Assembly (NCBI GenBank): GCA_964016985.1
Contig: OZ024823.1
Location: forward strand, 60,966,514 to 61,030,513
Origin: Anodontia alba
Lineage: Eukaryota; Mollusca; Bivalvia; Lucinida; Lucinidae
Reading direction: 5' to 3'
DNA: 64,000 nt
Shown here: positions 13,994 to 26,200 of the stretch, in pieces
How positions within the stretch are numbered: position 1 is the first letter of the stretch
Layout of the letters: the number at the start of each line of letters is the position of its first letter
Made by a program: the position numbers and the translations under genes
Notes under the pieces: generated by a model
Databases searched by the model: none
What the model was told of the DNA's origin: nothing
The model's input: only the letters and a program-made list of their open reading frames with translations

Positions 13994-14857
13994 CGTGGGT
14001 CAATTAACTAGCATGCGCGAAGTTGTATGGTAAAAATTCACGGTCAACTTTGAATAGCACCCCGGCTCACCGTTTTTTTTTCTTCTGAAATAGTTTATAC
14101 CTATATTCAACTTCTGCCCCTAATATTTCTGACGCTGACTCTGTCTTGATGTGGGTCAATTCGGCCCATAACAAAATCGGCCCATGACAAAATCGGCCCA
14201 TGTCAAGATCGGCCCATGGCAATTTCGGCCCATAAATGATAATGAGGCTTGTATAGGGCCACATATCAGCGGAAATACAAGAAGATGGTTAGTGAAAGTA
14301 ATAATGCAAAAAAAAAAAAAAAAAAAAGGAATGGATAGTTTTCTATAACCTCTTTTACTGCTCGGCCTTTACTCGTATATCATCATTTTCAATAAGTACC
14401 TCCCTCACTTGTGAGTTTTCTTGTTATGAACTTTTGTAACGAAAATGTTATATGAAATAAAAAGAAAAAAAAAACAACACATTATCGAGGGTATGTTAAT
14501 TCAGAAAGAAAAAGATATTTATGAACTTTGTAATTGTATTTTTTGGATCAGAAACTGAGTAGCGATCTATTTGACGTTGCCTAATTAATTATGTGTAATT
14601 AGTGGCAACATCACGTACTACCCAAGCAGTTCCAATCAGGGGCATCCTAATCAAGTGCCTGTGCCACTCACAAAAAAAAGCCGACGTGTTCACTGCCAAC
14701 TAATGTCAACTGTCATTCTTTCTTGAGTGATATTTTTTCGGCATCATCTTTGAATATAAATGCTCGTCTTTCTGTCTAACACGAAACTGGACGACTATTT
14801 ACATGCACGGTGTCTGGGCGAGATAACCTAGTTAGAAGTTGTAATTAGGTCCGTTTT

Positions 14858-15161
14858 GTTTGTTTGTGTTGAGGTTTTACGGCCCAGTCAACCCAATGGG
14901 GTCATGTCGAGCGCGGTCAGTTTACCTAACCACACATTTACTGGGCAGGCTTAGTCCTCTTAGCGGTTTACCAGTATTGTGCACATTCTTTCGCCAGAAA
15001 CTGACAACTGCCCTTCTTGAATCAGCGGAAGGGAGAGAATGACCGTAGAAAATATTTCATGATCAATCTCCACGAAAGAATGTTGCCGACCTCGGCGGGG
15101 GTCGAACCCGCGACCTCCTGATCTCCAGTCGGACGCGCATCCAACTGAGCCACCGAGGCCG
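14858..15161 (-). mobile_element. tRNA-derived SINE, copy 2
   Basis: Nearly identical to the SINE at 5,001-5,311, with the same orientation, tRNA-like head and (CAAA)n tail. It is flanked by a perfect 17-bp duplication GTAATTAGGTCCGTTTT at 14,841-14,857 and 15,162-15,178. It is inserted in the MULE 5' leader, a sequence whose uninterrupted relative occurs at 42,480-42,640. Long TSD and low divergence indicate a recent LINE-driven insertion. Confidence 0.93.
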
Positions 15162-15200
15162 GTAATTAGGTCCGTTTTAAGCCAAACCAGGAGTCCAGTA

Positions 15201-17323
15201 TGGAGGCATATAACTGACACCTAAATATTGAGATGCTAAGTCGATTTTTTCTGCTTTTATGTTGACTTAAAATGTTTGGCCTGATACTATATCGACTTCC
15301 GTTGACAATGCTAATCGCGACTGCGTCATATTACTGTCCAGAAGTGCCATCCACAACGTCAGCGTCACGAAACACTTTTACAACTATATGTCGACATTAT
15401 AGTTATTATCTCGACTTCCGGTCATATTATGTAGTAGGATTTGTTGAGAAGATAATATGGTGGCATATAACTGACATCTAAATATTGAGATACTAAGTCG
15501 ACTTTTTCTGCTTTTATGTTGTATGGTGGCATATAACTGACATCTAAATATTAAGATACTAAGTCGACTTTTTCTGCTTTTATGTTGACTTAAAATGTAT
15601 GACCTGATACTATATCGACTTCCGTTGACAATGGTTATCGCGACTGCAAGTCACAAAACACTTTTACAACTATATGTCGACATTATAATTATTATCTCGA
15701 CTTCCGGTCATGTTATGTAGTAGGATTTGTTGAGAAGATAATGATAGTCAGATAGTGACTATGCCGGTGGAGATACTAAATTTCGGGACGATGTGACGTA
15801 TGAAGTTTAGGACTTAATATTGTGTTTAGTAGCATATAGATATTATATAATCATCTTTTCTTGTAAACAGCAAGACTGGCGCTGTCTGTGTGATTTTGGT
15901 CTAAAATAAAATTTCACGACTACGAAAACGTATCTCAACGCTATCTGGCAAATCATCACATGTAAAAGAACCGGAAGTCGAGATAATAAAAAATAATAGA
16001 AAATAAGTCGTCATACAATGTTAACACGCTTTGTTTACTTGAAGGCAGCTTAGAGCAATATTACGACCAGCAGACTCGATAACCATTATCAACGGAAGTC
16101 GATATAGCATCAAGTCATACATTGTAAGTCGACATAAAAGCAGAAGAAGTCGACTTAGTATCTCAATATTTAGATGTCAGTTATATGCCGCCATAATGTT
16201 GACCTTAAATGTATGGCCTGATACTATATCGACTTCCGTTGACAATGGTAATCGCGACTGCAAGTCGTAATACTGTCCAGAAGTGTCATCCACAACGTCA
16301 GCGTTACGAAACACTTTTACAACTATATGTCGACATTATAGTTATTATCTCGACTTGCGGTCTTATTATGAAGTAGGATTTGTTGAGAAGATAATGATAG
16401 TCAGATAGTGACAATGCCGGTCGAGATACCTAAATTCGGGACGATGTGACGTATTAAGTTTACGGCTTAATATAGTGTTTGGTGGCATACAGATATTATA
16501 TAATTATCGTTTCTTGTAAACAACTCTGCGATTGCAATAAGACTGGCGCTGCCTGTGTGATTTTGGTCTAAAAATAAACTTTCACGACTACGAAAACGTA
16601 TCTCAACGCTAACTGGCAAATCATGACATGTAGAAGAACCGGAAGTCGAGATAATAAAAAATAATAGAAAATAAGTCGTCATACAATGTTAACACGCTTT
16701 ATTTTCTTGAAGGCAGCTTAGAGCAATATAACGACCTGCCGACGCGATAACCATTATCAACGGAAGTCGATATAGCATCAAGTCATACATTGTAAGTCGA
16801 CATAAAAGCAGACGAAGTCGACTTAGTATCTCAATATTTAGATGTCAGTTATATGCCACCATAAGATAATGATAGTCAGATAGTGACAATGCCGGTCGAG
16901 GACGATGTGACGTATTAAGTTTAGGGCTTAATATAGTGTTTGGTGGCATACAGATATTATATAATTATCGTTTCTTGTAAACAACTCTGCGATTGCAATA
17001 AGACTGGCGCTGCCTGTGTGATTTTGGTCTAAAAATAAACTTTCACGACTACGAAAACGTATCTCAACGCTAACTGGCAAATCATGACATGTAAAAGAAC
17101 CGGAAGTCGAGATAATAAAAAATAATAGAAAATAAGTCGTCATACAATGTTAACACGCTTTATTTTCTTGAAGGCAGCTTAGAGCAATATTACGACCTGC
17201 CGACGCGATAACCATTATCAACGGAAGTCGATATAGCATCAAGTCATACATTGTAAGTAGACGTAAAAGCAGACGAAGTCGACTTAGTATCTCAATATTT
17301 AGATGTCAGTTATATGCCACCAC
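15201..17323. mobile_element. MITE cluster with ~110-bp TIRs, repeated units
   Basis: The outer ends are TGGAGGCATATAACTGACA at 15,201 and its reverse complement form TGTCAGTTATATGCCACCA ending at 17,322. The flanks carry a 9-bp duplication AGTCCAGTA at 15,192-15,200 and 17,324-17,332, the size typical of Mutator-like transposition. Inside are several rearranged copies: partial starts at 15,201, 15,458 and 15,523, and right ends near 16,196, 16,862 and 17,322. Each unit is about 460-660 bp and contains ATATCGACTTCCGTTGAC-type terminal text and a middle block GTCTAAAAATAAACTTTCAC. Two predicted 71-aa proteins at 16,467-16,682 and 16,928-17,143 are the same repeat and are not treated as genes. 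Confidence 0.85.
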
Positions 17324-17432
17324 AGTCCAGTAAAACTAATCCGGATTTTCCGTGGCTGCCTGTATGTGACTCAGTTGCCTGCTAGCGTTAAAAATCTGAT
17401 CTGATAACACCAAAACGATACATTTGTACGTC

Positions 17433-17808
17433 ATGGATGTTTCTTTGTGTATTTCGTGTAAGAAGGAAGTTAGAAGGAGACAACACTCTCTGCAATGCGA
17501 CGGTTGTGAAAGATGGCAACATAGGCTGTGTAAAACAGGTATTTATTTATTTATTTATTTTGAATATTATAATAAATATTTTATTTGTTCCTTTTTAGAT
17601 TATTCTATAAGTTGATGCTCTTTCTTTCTTTCTTCGAAAGAATGTCTTGCCGTCCGCCTGTCTAACTGTTTGTCTGTCTGACAGTCTTTTCTTTTCGAAA
17701 GCACGTCTATCTGATAAATTTAATGTAAATTCTCATGCTGTAAAGACTATTGTTTTAGATGATTTTTTTTTCTTCGAAAAAATTGGGGGTACTCATTTGG
17801 GTTTATTT

Positions 17809-17840
<32 letters not shown>

Positions 17841-18039
17841 TCCTCATGCTTGATTCTTAATTTCGAGGGAATATAATAATCATTTGTTAATATTATTTTC
17901 AGGTATTGATCAGAAGACATACCTGCGGATGACCAAACGACAAAGAGATGGTGTCGGTTTTGAGTGGAAATTTAGTGACGCTTGTAGACGTAGCGATCGA
18001 GATCAGGTACAGTTGATATGTTTAACATTTAGAAACTTG

Positions 18040-18086
<47 letters not shown>

Positions 18087-20450
18087 ATTTTCTGATAGAG
18101 CACCACAAGATAGACTAGCTATTGTAGCTAATTATGTAGTCTCTTCAAACATTGTGTAAATAAAAAAAAAGCTACTTGAAGAGTTTTTAAAGCGATATTT
18201 CGGAATGTGTGCTGTTATATTTAAACATATACATAATATAAATTTTTGGTGTTAAGTATTGGTTTGAAACCGATGTGAACTTTTTTTTTATTTTCGTTTC
18301 AGGATCTGGGCATTCCAACTCCCGCCACTTTGGAAGATGATGTTTCCTCCGTTATGGGTCTCGAGCGAAGAGATGAAGATATGAAGATAACAGAAAGGTA
18401 TTTATTTATTTATTTATTTATTTGCACGCATCGGTGATGTTTACAAACAGATCGATTATCATATTACTCAAATTTGAGTCCTTTATTAGGACACGTGCCA
18501 ATTACCCGTAATTTTTTGTCTCTTTTAGGCTATTTTCCTGTTTTATTCCTTATTCGTTTCTTGCTCGGAATATTATTGGGCAGGGGCACACCAAAGTCTA
18601 AATATGTGAGCCCAGCATACACTCGTATCAGCCTGCGCATCTGCGCTGTGCATTGTAACTACGAAAATGTGTCACAGCGCAGCGGCCATGATCATAATGT
18701 GCGGATGCGTAGGCTGATCAATCCTTGCTGGGCGAATTGTAGAAATTGCTGGACCCTGTTTGACTTATTTTCTTTGTGTTTCAGTACTGTCGAGCAGCAT
18801 CCTACGGAGGTACCACTCGAATCTACAAGAATAGAGAGACGGTCTTTGATTAGTGAGTTCAACATCTCCACGACAGACGAACCATCGACATTGGAATCAG
18901 CAGTCGACGAGACCACAACCAGACCACTGAATGCGACCTTCACTGTAGATACGACAGCTTCTTCAGATCAAAACCAGGCGACGAACGTGAGAGCTGCGAC
19001 GTCCTCTATAGATGCCACGGTGACGTTGAACGACGGTGCTGGTCCTGCCCTAGATGCTTCATTTGACTTTACTGTCCATGGTGAGGTTGAAGAAGCAGAG
19101 GTGGAAGAAGAGTAAGTTTGATTATTATTATTTAAAAAAATCAAAGTCGCTCAATGTTTGGGTCCGTTAGTTGGAAAGTGCGTCCGTCCGTCTGGGTGTC
19201 TATTGGTTAGCATGTCTGTTTAGGACACTAGTATTTCTTTTTAATGTACGAGCCGGACCACAGCAACTACTCTGCTCAGCTCACGCATCCATGCAGTCTG
19301 ATTTGAGTATAAATTTTGTATGTAAGAAAACATCAAGTACATAGGGCATATTAATTTTACATGTAAACATTAACAATTTTGATAAGCAATTTTACTTTGT
19401 AACTCAAGTACATATTATTTTGCTGTTTCAGGTCACTATGGGAGACGTCGATGCTAGGCGAGATACTCCCGAACGTGCCAGTGACGTTCACAGTCGTAGA
19501 GAATGGAACCAACCGTAACATAACGAAACTTGTTAACAGCGACGGTTAAGAGTATACATCTAAACATATGTTTTATACAAAATCTAATAGATGAATATTT
19601 CTGTTTTTAATTCACATAACAGTGCATATGTACACTTATTTCTTTGAAATATTTGTATATGCAATGTATTATGTATGGCGATGCCGCGTTTGTGTTTAAT
19701 TGAAAATGTGTTAAGCGATCTTTGATTTAGATTAAGCCGGCACATGAGATTTTGGTACTTATTACATATGCGAATAGCGAATAGCGAAGGCTTGGGTGCG
19801 ACTGCGCATCTACGCAATCATGCCAGAGCCTTCACCCATCGCAAACTTCTAGAGTATAACTAGATGAAGTTTCAGATCAAAATTCCTGTAGCTCAGCTAG
19901 GTTTTTGGTCGTGCGCATTTGAAGAATTATGGAAGACTAAAAAGTACCAAAATATGATGTGACGACTCATTAATGAGTTTTGTTTTCAGTCGACAAACTC
20001 CGAGACTGGCCTTACATACTGGCGATGTATTAAGAGATCGAAGACAATGAACTGTACAGCGACCGTTTCCCAGAAAGCCAGCAACTTCAAGAAGAATTCC
20101 AACATACCAGAACTACAGCAGCTGAAACAGGTACATCCGATCGACGTGGCTTGACAACGCAACATAGTGCCCGAGGACGTGGTCAGTTCACCGCGAGTGA
20201 GGACGAATAACGACGTAGAAGGATGGCACACCCGCCTGATCGCCAACGCAGGAAGAGCCAGCAAGACGTTCTACCTTCTCGTTCCCCTTCTACGACGCGA
20301 AGCCGACCTTGTGGAGCTCACCCAGCACCTGGTGTCCGAGGAACAGAGCCTTCGAGACCGGAGAACCCTCTACACACGCCTACAGAACAGACGCCAGCAT
20401 CACAGTTACTGAGGGAGTGTGACCGAATCTACGGACCAGCCGACGACTGA
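17433..20450 (+). pseudogene. MULE transposase gene lacking its catalytic core
   Basis: Exons fit by splice phase: 17,433-17,538 (MDVSLCISCKKEVRRRQ, CDGCERWQHRLC zinc finger), 17,903-18,006, 18,303-18,397, 18,785-19,111 (acidic, Thr-rich) and 19,432 onward (VPVTFTVVENGTNRNITKLV, start of FLYWCH). Introns begin GT and end AG, and the frame is kept across all four joins. In exon 5 a TAA at 19,547-19,549 follows NSDG; after it the text reads EYTSK, as if one codon mutated. Exon 6 from 19,990 continues FLYWCH (GLTYWRCIKRSKTMNC). Next comes only the C-terminal block VRTNNDVEGWHTRL (about 20,200) and, after a frameshift near 20,395, QLLRECDRIYGPADD. The DDE transposase domain of several hundred residues is absent. 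A remnant gene in a non-autonomous element. Confidence 0.8.
17813..17845. repeat. (TTCT)n microsatellite in MULE intron 1
   Basis: About eight TTTC/TTCT repeats. A poly-A run of about 38 bp also sits in intron 2 at about 18,047-18,085. Confidence 0.9.
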
Positions 20451-20459
20451 AAGTGCAGC

Positions 20460-21890
20460 AAGTTTTCTGACAATTGAATGCCATGTATCTCTGAAATGTG
20501 ACGCAAAGTGCTGAAATATGAAACAACGGTATACTTAATGGTTCTGTGTTGATTCAAGGATTATTTCTGTAGTGTTTCGTACTTATTTTGAGCCCCATTA
20601 TGGGAAAACTATTCTTTGAAACAAAAAGTTCTGTCTTATTGCATGACAAATCAGCGAACAAAGGCAGCGATCAACAAATCGCTCGGATCAGACTGCAGTC
20701 TGATCTACGCATTTGATGGAATCGTATGCCATTTAACAGGTTTTCTCATGACGCAGCTCATATTTGTCCAAAGGACTGTTCTATTCATACAATTCTTCTT
20801 AGGGCTACGTTAACGTTTGCTTCACAAATGTGTATTATATTTTTAAGTTAGAGTATGTTATACTGTCATATTTTTTCATTGTATATATGCTTCTGATGAG
20901 AATGTTTTTCATTTCCGAGTTTTACTGTTCATTAAATAGTTTAAAATATATATCGTTTTCTGTTGTTGTTCCATCTAGAGGCAAGAACAGGCGTGTTGAC
21001 GGTAAATAAATTAATACGAACAAATTTTATTCCAAATAATAAAAAAGTAAACTAAACAAACACACCTGTTTTCGCCTTATGAATTACGTTAACCGATATA
21101 TGATTTGGAAACCACGTTAAAGCCACCATAAATAGGCAAAATATGGATGTACAGGAACCTCTAATTTCTTATTTCTGCTATTTAACACACATTTTAAAGC
21201 GACGTTTTTCTTATTTCTGCACAAACATCGTACAAATGGCGATTTTCTTAGGAATCGCGGTAGCATGGCAAATCCCGTTTAAAGAGTCATACACAGGCGA
21301 AAATGCTTTACACAGTACAGGTTTTAATTTATGACGTTTCTTATTTCTGCTCTAAAACATAGAGTATAAGAATGCATTTTTAAACCACGTCTATGTTTCT
21401 TATTTCTGCTCAACAACGTACAAAATTGAAGATTTTCCACTCAGTGAAAACTAATAGATGTGCACATATCGTATTCCATAAGAAATGGAAGATGATAGTG
21501 CTCAGAAACAAGAAAAGCATTGTACAATAAGCCCAATGTGGTTGTAAACAACGCTACATGTCACTTTTCTAACTCGTGTCTAAAATGAGAACGATTAAAG
21601 AAAATAAACCGATAAACATTTTCAAAATACTAAAGATAGCATTTCCAGCTTATATGATTTTAATTAATTGAAAAAAAAATATTAAATACTGATTATATTA
21701 ATTTCTATTTTTTTTTTTTTTTTTCATTTTATCTCCTTTTCGACCTAATAAAATGAAAAATGACAATTACAGGTAAAAGTTAATCGACCATTCACTTTAA
21801 TTAGTAAGTTAGTCTTTTAGAAACAGGCTACTGATTTGGCCGTACAAACATACTAATTATATGCAAACAAAGCAATTATACAATCAATTA
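20460..21890. other. MULE 3' region with short tandem repeat
   Basis: No gene seen. Between about 21,140 and 21,420 the phrase TTTCTTATTTCTGC recurs four times with ACGTACAAA-like text between, a degenerate tandem of roughly 60-100 bp. T- and A-rich runs lie near 21,670-21,725. Confidence 0.5.
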
Positions 21891-22696
21891 TACTGTGGGC
21901 CGAAATTGCTATTGGCGATTTTGTATGGGCCGAAAAGGTTATGGGCCGATTTTGTCATGGGCCGATTTTGTTACGGGCCGAATTGTCCAGTGACCTGTGA
22001 AAGGGGCAGCCATCTTTGATTGCCTGATTAATTGGTTGTAAATTGTGTAGTCTCCCTTTGATTATAAATACCATCTAATTGAAAAAAAAAATACTGATAG
22101 ACAGGAGATGACGTCATAATCTTATGACAGCATCAAACTCCTAAGAATTTAGCGTCTGCAAGCCGCCTTATATGACAGTTTCCAAAATTGTCAAAAGAAT
22201 TTTACGAAGTGGCTCTGTAGAAAACAAGGCAAGAAGTGGCAGGCCAGAAGTTGTGACAGACAGAGATTACCGCAAGCTTCAGAGGCTGATAAAAGTCAAC
22301 CGCAGAGATTCTTCGAGTGATATAACCTCAAAATTCAATGAAGTCAGAGACAGAAGACTATCTAAACGAACTGTACAATATCATTTGAACAAACATGGAT
22401 TTAACAGAAGAGTGTCAAGGAAGCGTGTAGTGATTTGGAAGGTTAACAAAAAAAAAAAAAAAAAAAAAAAAAAGACTGTCGTGGTGTTTGGAAAAGCGTA
22501 GATGGCTTGTAAATGGTAATCGGGATAAAGTAATTTTCTCGGATGAAAGTCAGATAATGATTGGAAACAATAACAGGATATACATTTGGCAAAAGAGTGG
22601 TGCCCTCAAATGCTAATCGCAAGGTCCAGGTAATGATCTGGGGTTGCATTTGTTGGAATGGTGTGGGGACTCTAGCAAAAATGACAGGCAATATCA

Positions 22697-23242
22697 AAAT
22701 AAAAAGGAAGGCAATGATCAGGAATCGATAAACTTATCCCACACCTCCCATCAGAGACATCAAAGGGAAAGAAACATAAACACGAAATACTAGACCCGAA
22801 TGGAAATATCACTAGCAGAAAGCCAAACGGACAGTTACTTTCCCACAAAGTGGCCAACTGGCTATCCAAAACAAAAAGATGTAAGCGACACACACATTCA
22901 AAGAAGAACTATAACAGAAATAAACCATGACAGAAGAACCGCCTTGGAAAGGTCAGTGAAAAGTATTTCAGGGGTGGGGGGGGGGCGCTTAAATCGATTT
23001 TACGTGCCCACGATCCTCGCCCTTACTTCTGCCGCGGTTTAGACACATAATTTGTTCAGTCAAGTCAGAAAAAGAGTTATCTTATTCATTTTGTTTTCTT
23101 TTTTCCTTTTCTATATTTGTTTGTTTCATTTCTATATATTATAAAAACCGCTGGCAGTCTAGAAGCAAGAGCTTGTTGTATTATGTCACTTTTTGTTTAT
23201 GTGCTGTTTAATTGCTGTTTCTATATATGTTTCTAGTAATGA
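22697..23242 (+). pseudogene. L1-like LINE 5' part: ORF1 C-terminal remnant
   Basis: The text from about 22,697 to 23,041 encodes, in shifting frames, a basic tail (SKGKKHKHEILDPNG, KVANWLSKTKRCKRHTHSKK) and then RRTALERSV. The same RTALERSV-type ending occurs after a Lys/Arg-rich frame in the repeats at 36,478 and 38,330, so these are probably all ORF1 C-terminal ends of related LINEs. A spacer of about 200 bp (23,043-23,242) separates it from ORF2. The LINE is 5'-truncated. Inference only; ORF1 proteins bind nucleic acid. Confidence 0.5.
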
Positions 23243-26200
23243 ATGGCGTCGCATAACCAGATCAGAATATCATCCTCGAATGTAAGGGGATTGCATGATC
23301 CACAAAAGCGCAAGGATATATTTCATTATTTACGGAATAAACAATTCCACATTTGCTGTCTCCAAGAAACCCATTTCACTGAAAGTTTGGAACCATATAT
23401 CCGCGCAGAGTGGGGTGGGAATATATATTGTAGCTCCTATACATCAAACGCTAAAGGAGTGTGTATTTTATTCAATAATAATTTAGAGTATAAAGTCTTA
23501 AAATCTAAAACGGATGGTGATGGCAATTTTATTTTGTTAGATTTAGAAATCGAAGCAAAACGTCTAACTTTAGTCAATATATACGGGCCAAACGAAGATT
23601 CGCCGGACTTTTTTAGAAATATAGCTAATTATATAGAAGAAATAGGTAATGAAACATGTATCTTATGTGGGGATTTTAATGTAATTCAAGATCAGAATCT
23701 GAACTCTTTCAATTATTTACATGTAAATAACCCCAGGGCAAAGGAATGTATTTTTATCAATAAAAGAGGAATTTAACTTAGTGGACCCATTCCGAGAATT
23801 ATATGAATTTGAAAGGAAATATACATGGCGAAAACCAAATCCACTTAAACAAGCACGGCTAGATTACTTTTTAGTTACACAAAACTTTATGCCCAGCATT
23901 CTAAGTCATAAAATCTTACCAAGTTACAGATCAGATCATTCGACTATTGTTATCACCTTTCAAATAAATGATTTTAAGAGAGGACGCGGTTTATGGAAAT
24001 TCAACAATAGTCTATTAAAAGATAAGGATTATGTTAAAGAAGTTAAAAACTGTATTCAAAATTTGAAACAACAATATATGATTCCGGTGTATAATTTAGA
24101 ATACATTAAGTAACGAAAATGATCTACAGTTAACAATTTCAGATCAACTATTTCTAGAAACTTTATTAATGGAAATACGCGGCAAAACAATTTCTTATTC
24201 CTCATATAAGAAAAAACAAAATCAACAAAAAGAAGAAAAATTAGAAAAAGAAATTGAACAGATGGAAGAATTAGAACATATTGATACCGAAATGATAAAA
24301 AACAAAAAGTTAGAACTTGAAAATTTACGTAAAGAAAGAATACAAGGTATAATGATTAGAGCAAAAATAAAATGGGCAGAGGAAGGTGAAAAACCAACAA
24401 AATATTTTTGTAGTTTAGAAGCTAGAAATTATATAAATAAAACAGTACCAAAAATTCAAACAGATGATGGTAATATAATACAGGAGCAACAAGATATCTT
24501 AAAGGAAATAAAACACTTTTTTACTCTGATCTATATAAAGGTAAAGAGAGAAGTCAAGAAACAGATTATCAAGAAATTTTAAATACTTTAGATCATCCTA
24601 TTTTGACACAACTGGAAAGATCAAAAATAGAAGGAGAAATCACGGAAGATGAAATAGCACATGTACTGAAAAACATGAAAAATAACAAAAGTCCAGGCTC
24701 AGATGGGTTCACTGTGGAGTTTTTCAAATTTTTCTTCAAAGATCTAAAAACCTTTATAAAACGTGGGATCAATGAGGGTTACTGAATGGGTAAATTCTCA
24801 ATTACACAAAGACAAGGTATTATAACATGCATACCGAAAGGGGATAAACCAAGGCATTTTCTAAAGAACTGGCGACCAATTACTTTGTTAAACGTTATTT
24901 AGAAAATTGCCTCAGGATGTATTGCTAACAGGTTAAAATCTGTACTACCAAAACTTATATCTTCCAATCAAACAGGATTTATCAGTGGCCGTTATATAGG
25001 TGAAAACACGCGACTTATATATGACATAATGGATCATGTAGATAAGGAATATATACCTGGACTGCTATTAAGTGTAGACTTTGAAAAAGCCTTTGATTCC
25101 ATATCTTGGGAATTCATTGCAGATGTTTTAGATTTTTTTAATTTTGGTCCGTCTATTAAAAAGTGGATTTCTGTTCCTTACAATGATATATTGTCCGCTA
25201 TAATCCAAAGTGGCTTCCTGTCAGACTTTTTCAGTATAGGCAGAGGCTGCAGACAAGGCGACCCTTCTTCTTCCTATATTTTTTTATTATGTGCAGAAGT
25301 CTTGTCGTTGATGCTAAAACAAAATGCTTCAATTAATGGGATAAAAATTGGAGATGTGGAATATTTATTATCTCAGTTTGCTGACGATACAACCATAATA
25401 CTAGATGGGTCACAACAATCGCTAGAAACAGCTATCTCAATTTTAAATTTATTTGCAAGCATGTCGGGTCTGAAAGTGAATAATTCAAAAACAAGAGCGG
25501 TATGGATAGGATGTAGAAAGTTTAGTTGGGAAACCTTTAATCATCGACTAAAACTAAATTGGAATCAAACAGACTTCGAAATTCTAGGAATAAAATTTTC
25601 TTGCAATCTCGATACAATGACTGAAATCAACTATAAAGAAAAAATCAAACAAATCGATATCGAATTGAAACAGTGGTCTAAAAGAAAACTGACTCCGTTC
25701 GGGCGTATAACAGTTTTAAAAACATTAATTATATCTAAATTAAACCACCTATTTATAGCTCTACCAGATCCAAAAGATGAAGTTATATATACATTACAAA
25801 AGAATTTTTTTCACTTTATTTGGCAGTCAGGAACAGATAGAGTTAAAAGAGAACTATTAATGCAAAACTACGAAACTGGAGGGCTAAAAATGATAAACTT
25901 AAGAAATTATATTTATGCACTGAAATCAACATGGATAAGACGGTTAATAATAAATGACTCAAAATACAAAACTATTTTTGAAACAACATATTCGAAAGTA
26001 GAAGATTTAATTAACAGAGGCCTAGACTTCGCCCGATTCTTAAAAACAAATAAAAATAATAAGTTCTGGAATAACGTATTGGAAGCATGGCTAGTTGTGT
26101 GTGAAAAACAAATTCCCACTAAATTTGAGGACATATTGTCAACAAACTTATGGAATAATGAAGAATTAAAAATTAATAATAAAGCAATTTTCTATCGGCA

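Larger units (their letters stand above)
8879..14153 (-). mobile_element. LINE A: PHD-finger ORF1 non-LTR retrotransposon
   Basis: Minus-strand LINE with ORF1 (PHD-like), an APE-type endonuclease, reverse transcriptase and a terminal CCHC segment. The 3' end near 8,880-8,895 carries a short (GAA)n tail on the minus strand. A 9-bp GTGAAAGGG lies at its 3' border (8,870-8,878) and again past the MULE at 21,997-22,005, consistent with a LINE target duplication whose 5' copy was later separated by the MULE. The YRGITV and QGMRQGGILSP motifs fit the CR1-like/jockey superfamily; the exact clade is not assigned. Non-functional: several frameshifts, stops and a nested insertion. Confidence 0.8.
14154..21988 (+). 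mobile_element. Mutator-like element (MULE) with repeat-bearing TIRs
   Basis: The left TIR starts GGTCAATTCGGCCC at 14,154 and contains about five copies of an ~18-bp motif (CGGCCCATAACAAAAT, CGGCCCATGACAAAAT and variants) up to about 14,240. The right end is the reverse complement: GGGCCGATTTTGT units and GGGCCGAATTGTCC ending at 21,988. The element encloses a multi-exon gene with the zinc finger, FLYWCH-like region and C-terminal block typical of invertebrate MULE proteins. I see no convincing 9-bp target duplication (CTTGATGTG versus AGTGACCTG, 5/9). It is nested inside or next to LINE A and carries its own insertions (SINE, MITE cluster). The catalytic domain is missing, so it is non-autonomous. 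Confidence 0.75.

Noticed and set aside
16467..17143. Two almost identical 71-aa proteins (MTTYFLLFFIISTSGS...)
   Set aside because: They are the same internal block of two MITE units; conservation reflects repeat identity, not selection.
18474..18784. N-terminal hydrophobic part of the 213-aa frame before the exon
   Set aside because: Splice phases show exon 4 begins at 18,785 after a TTTCAG acceptor; the upstream part is intron.
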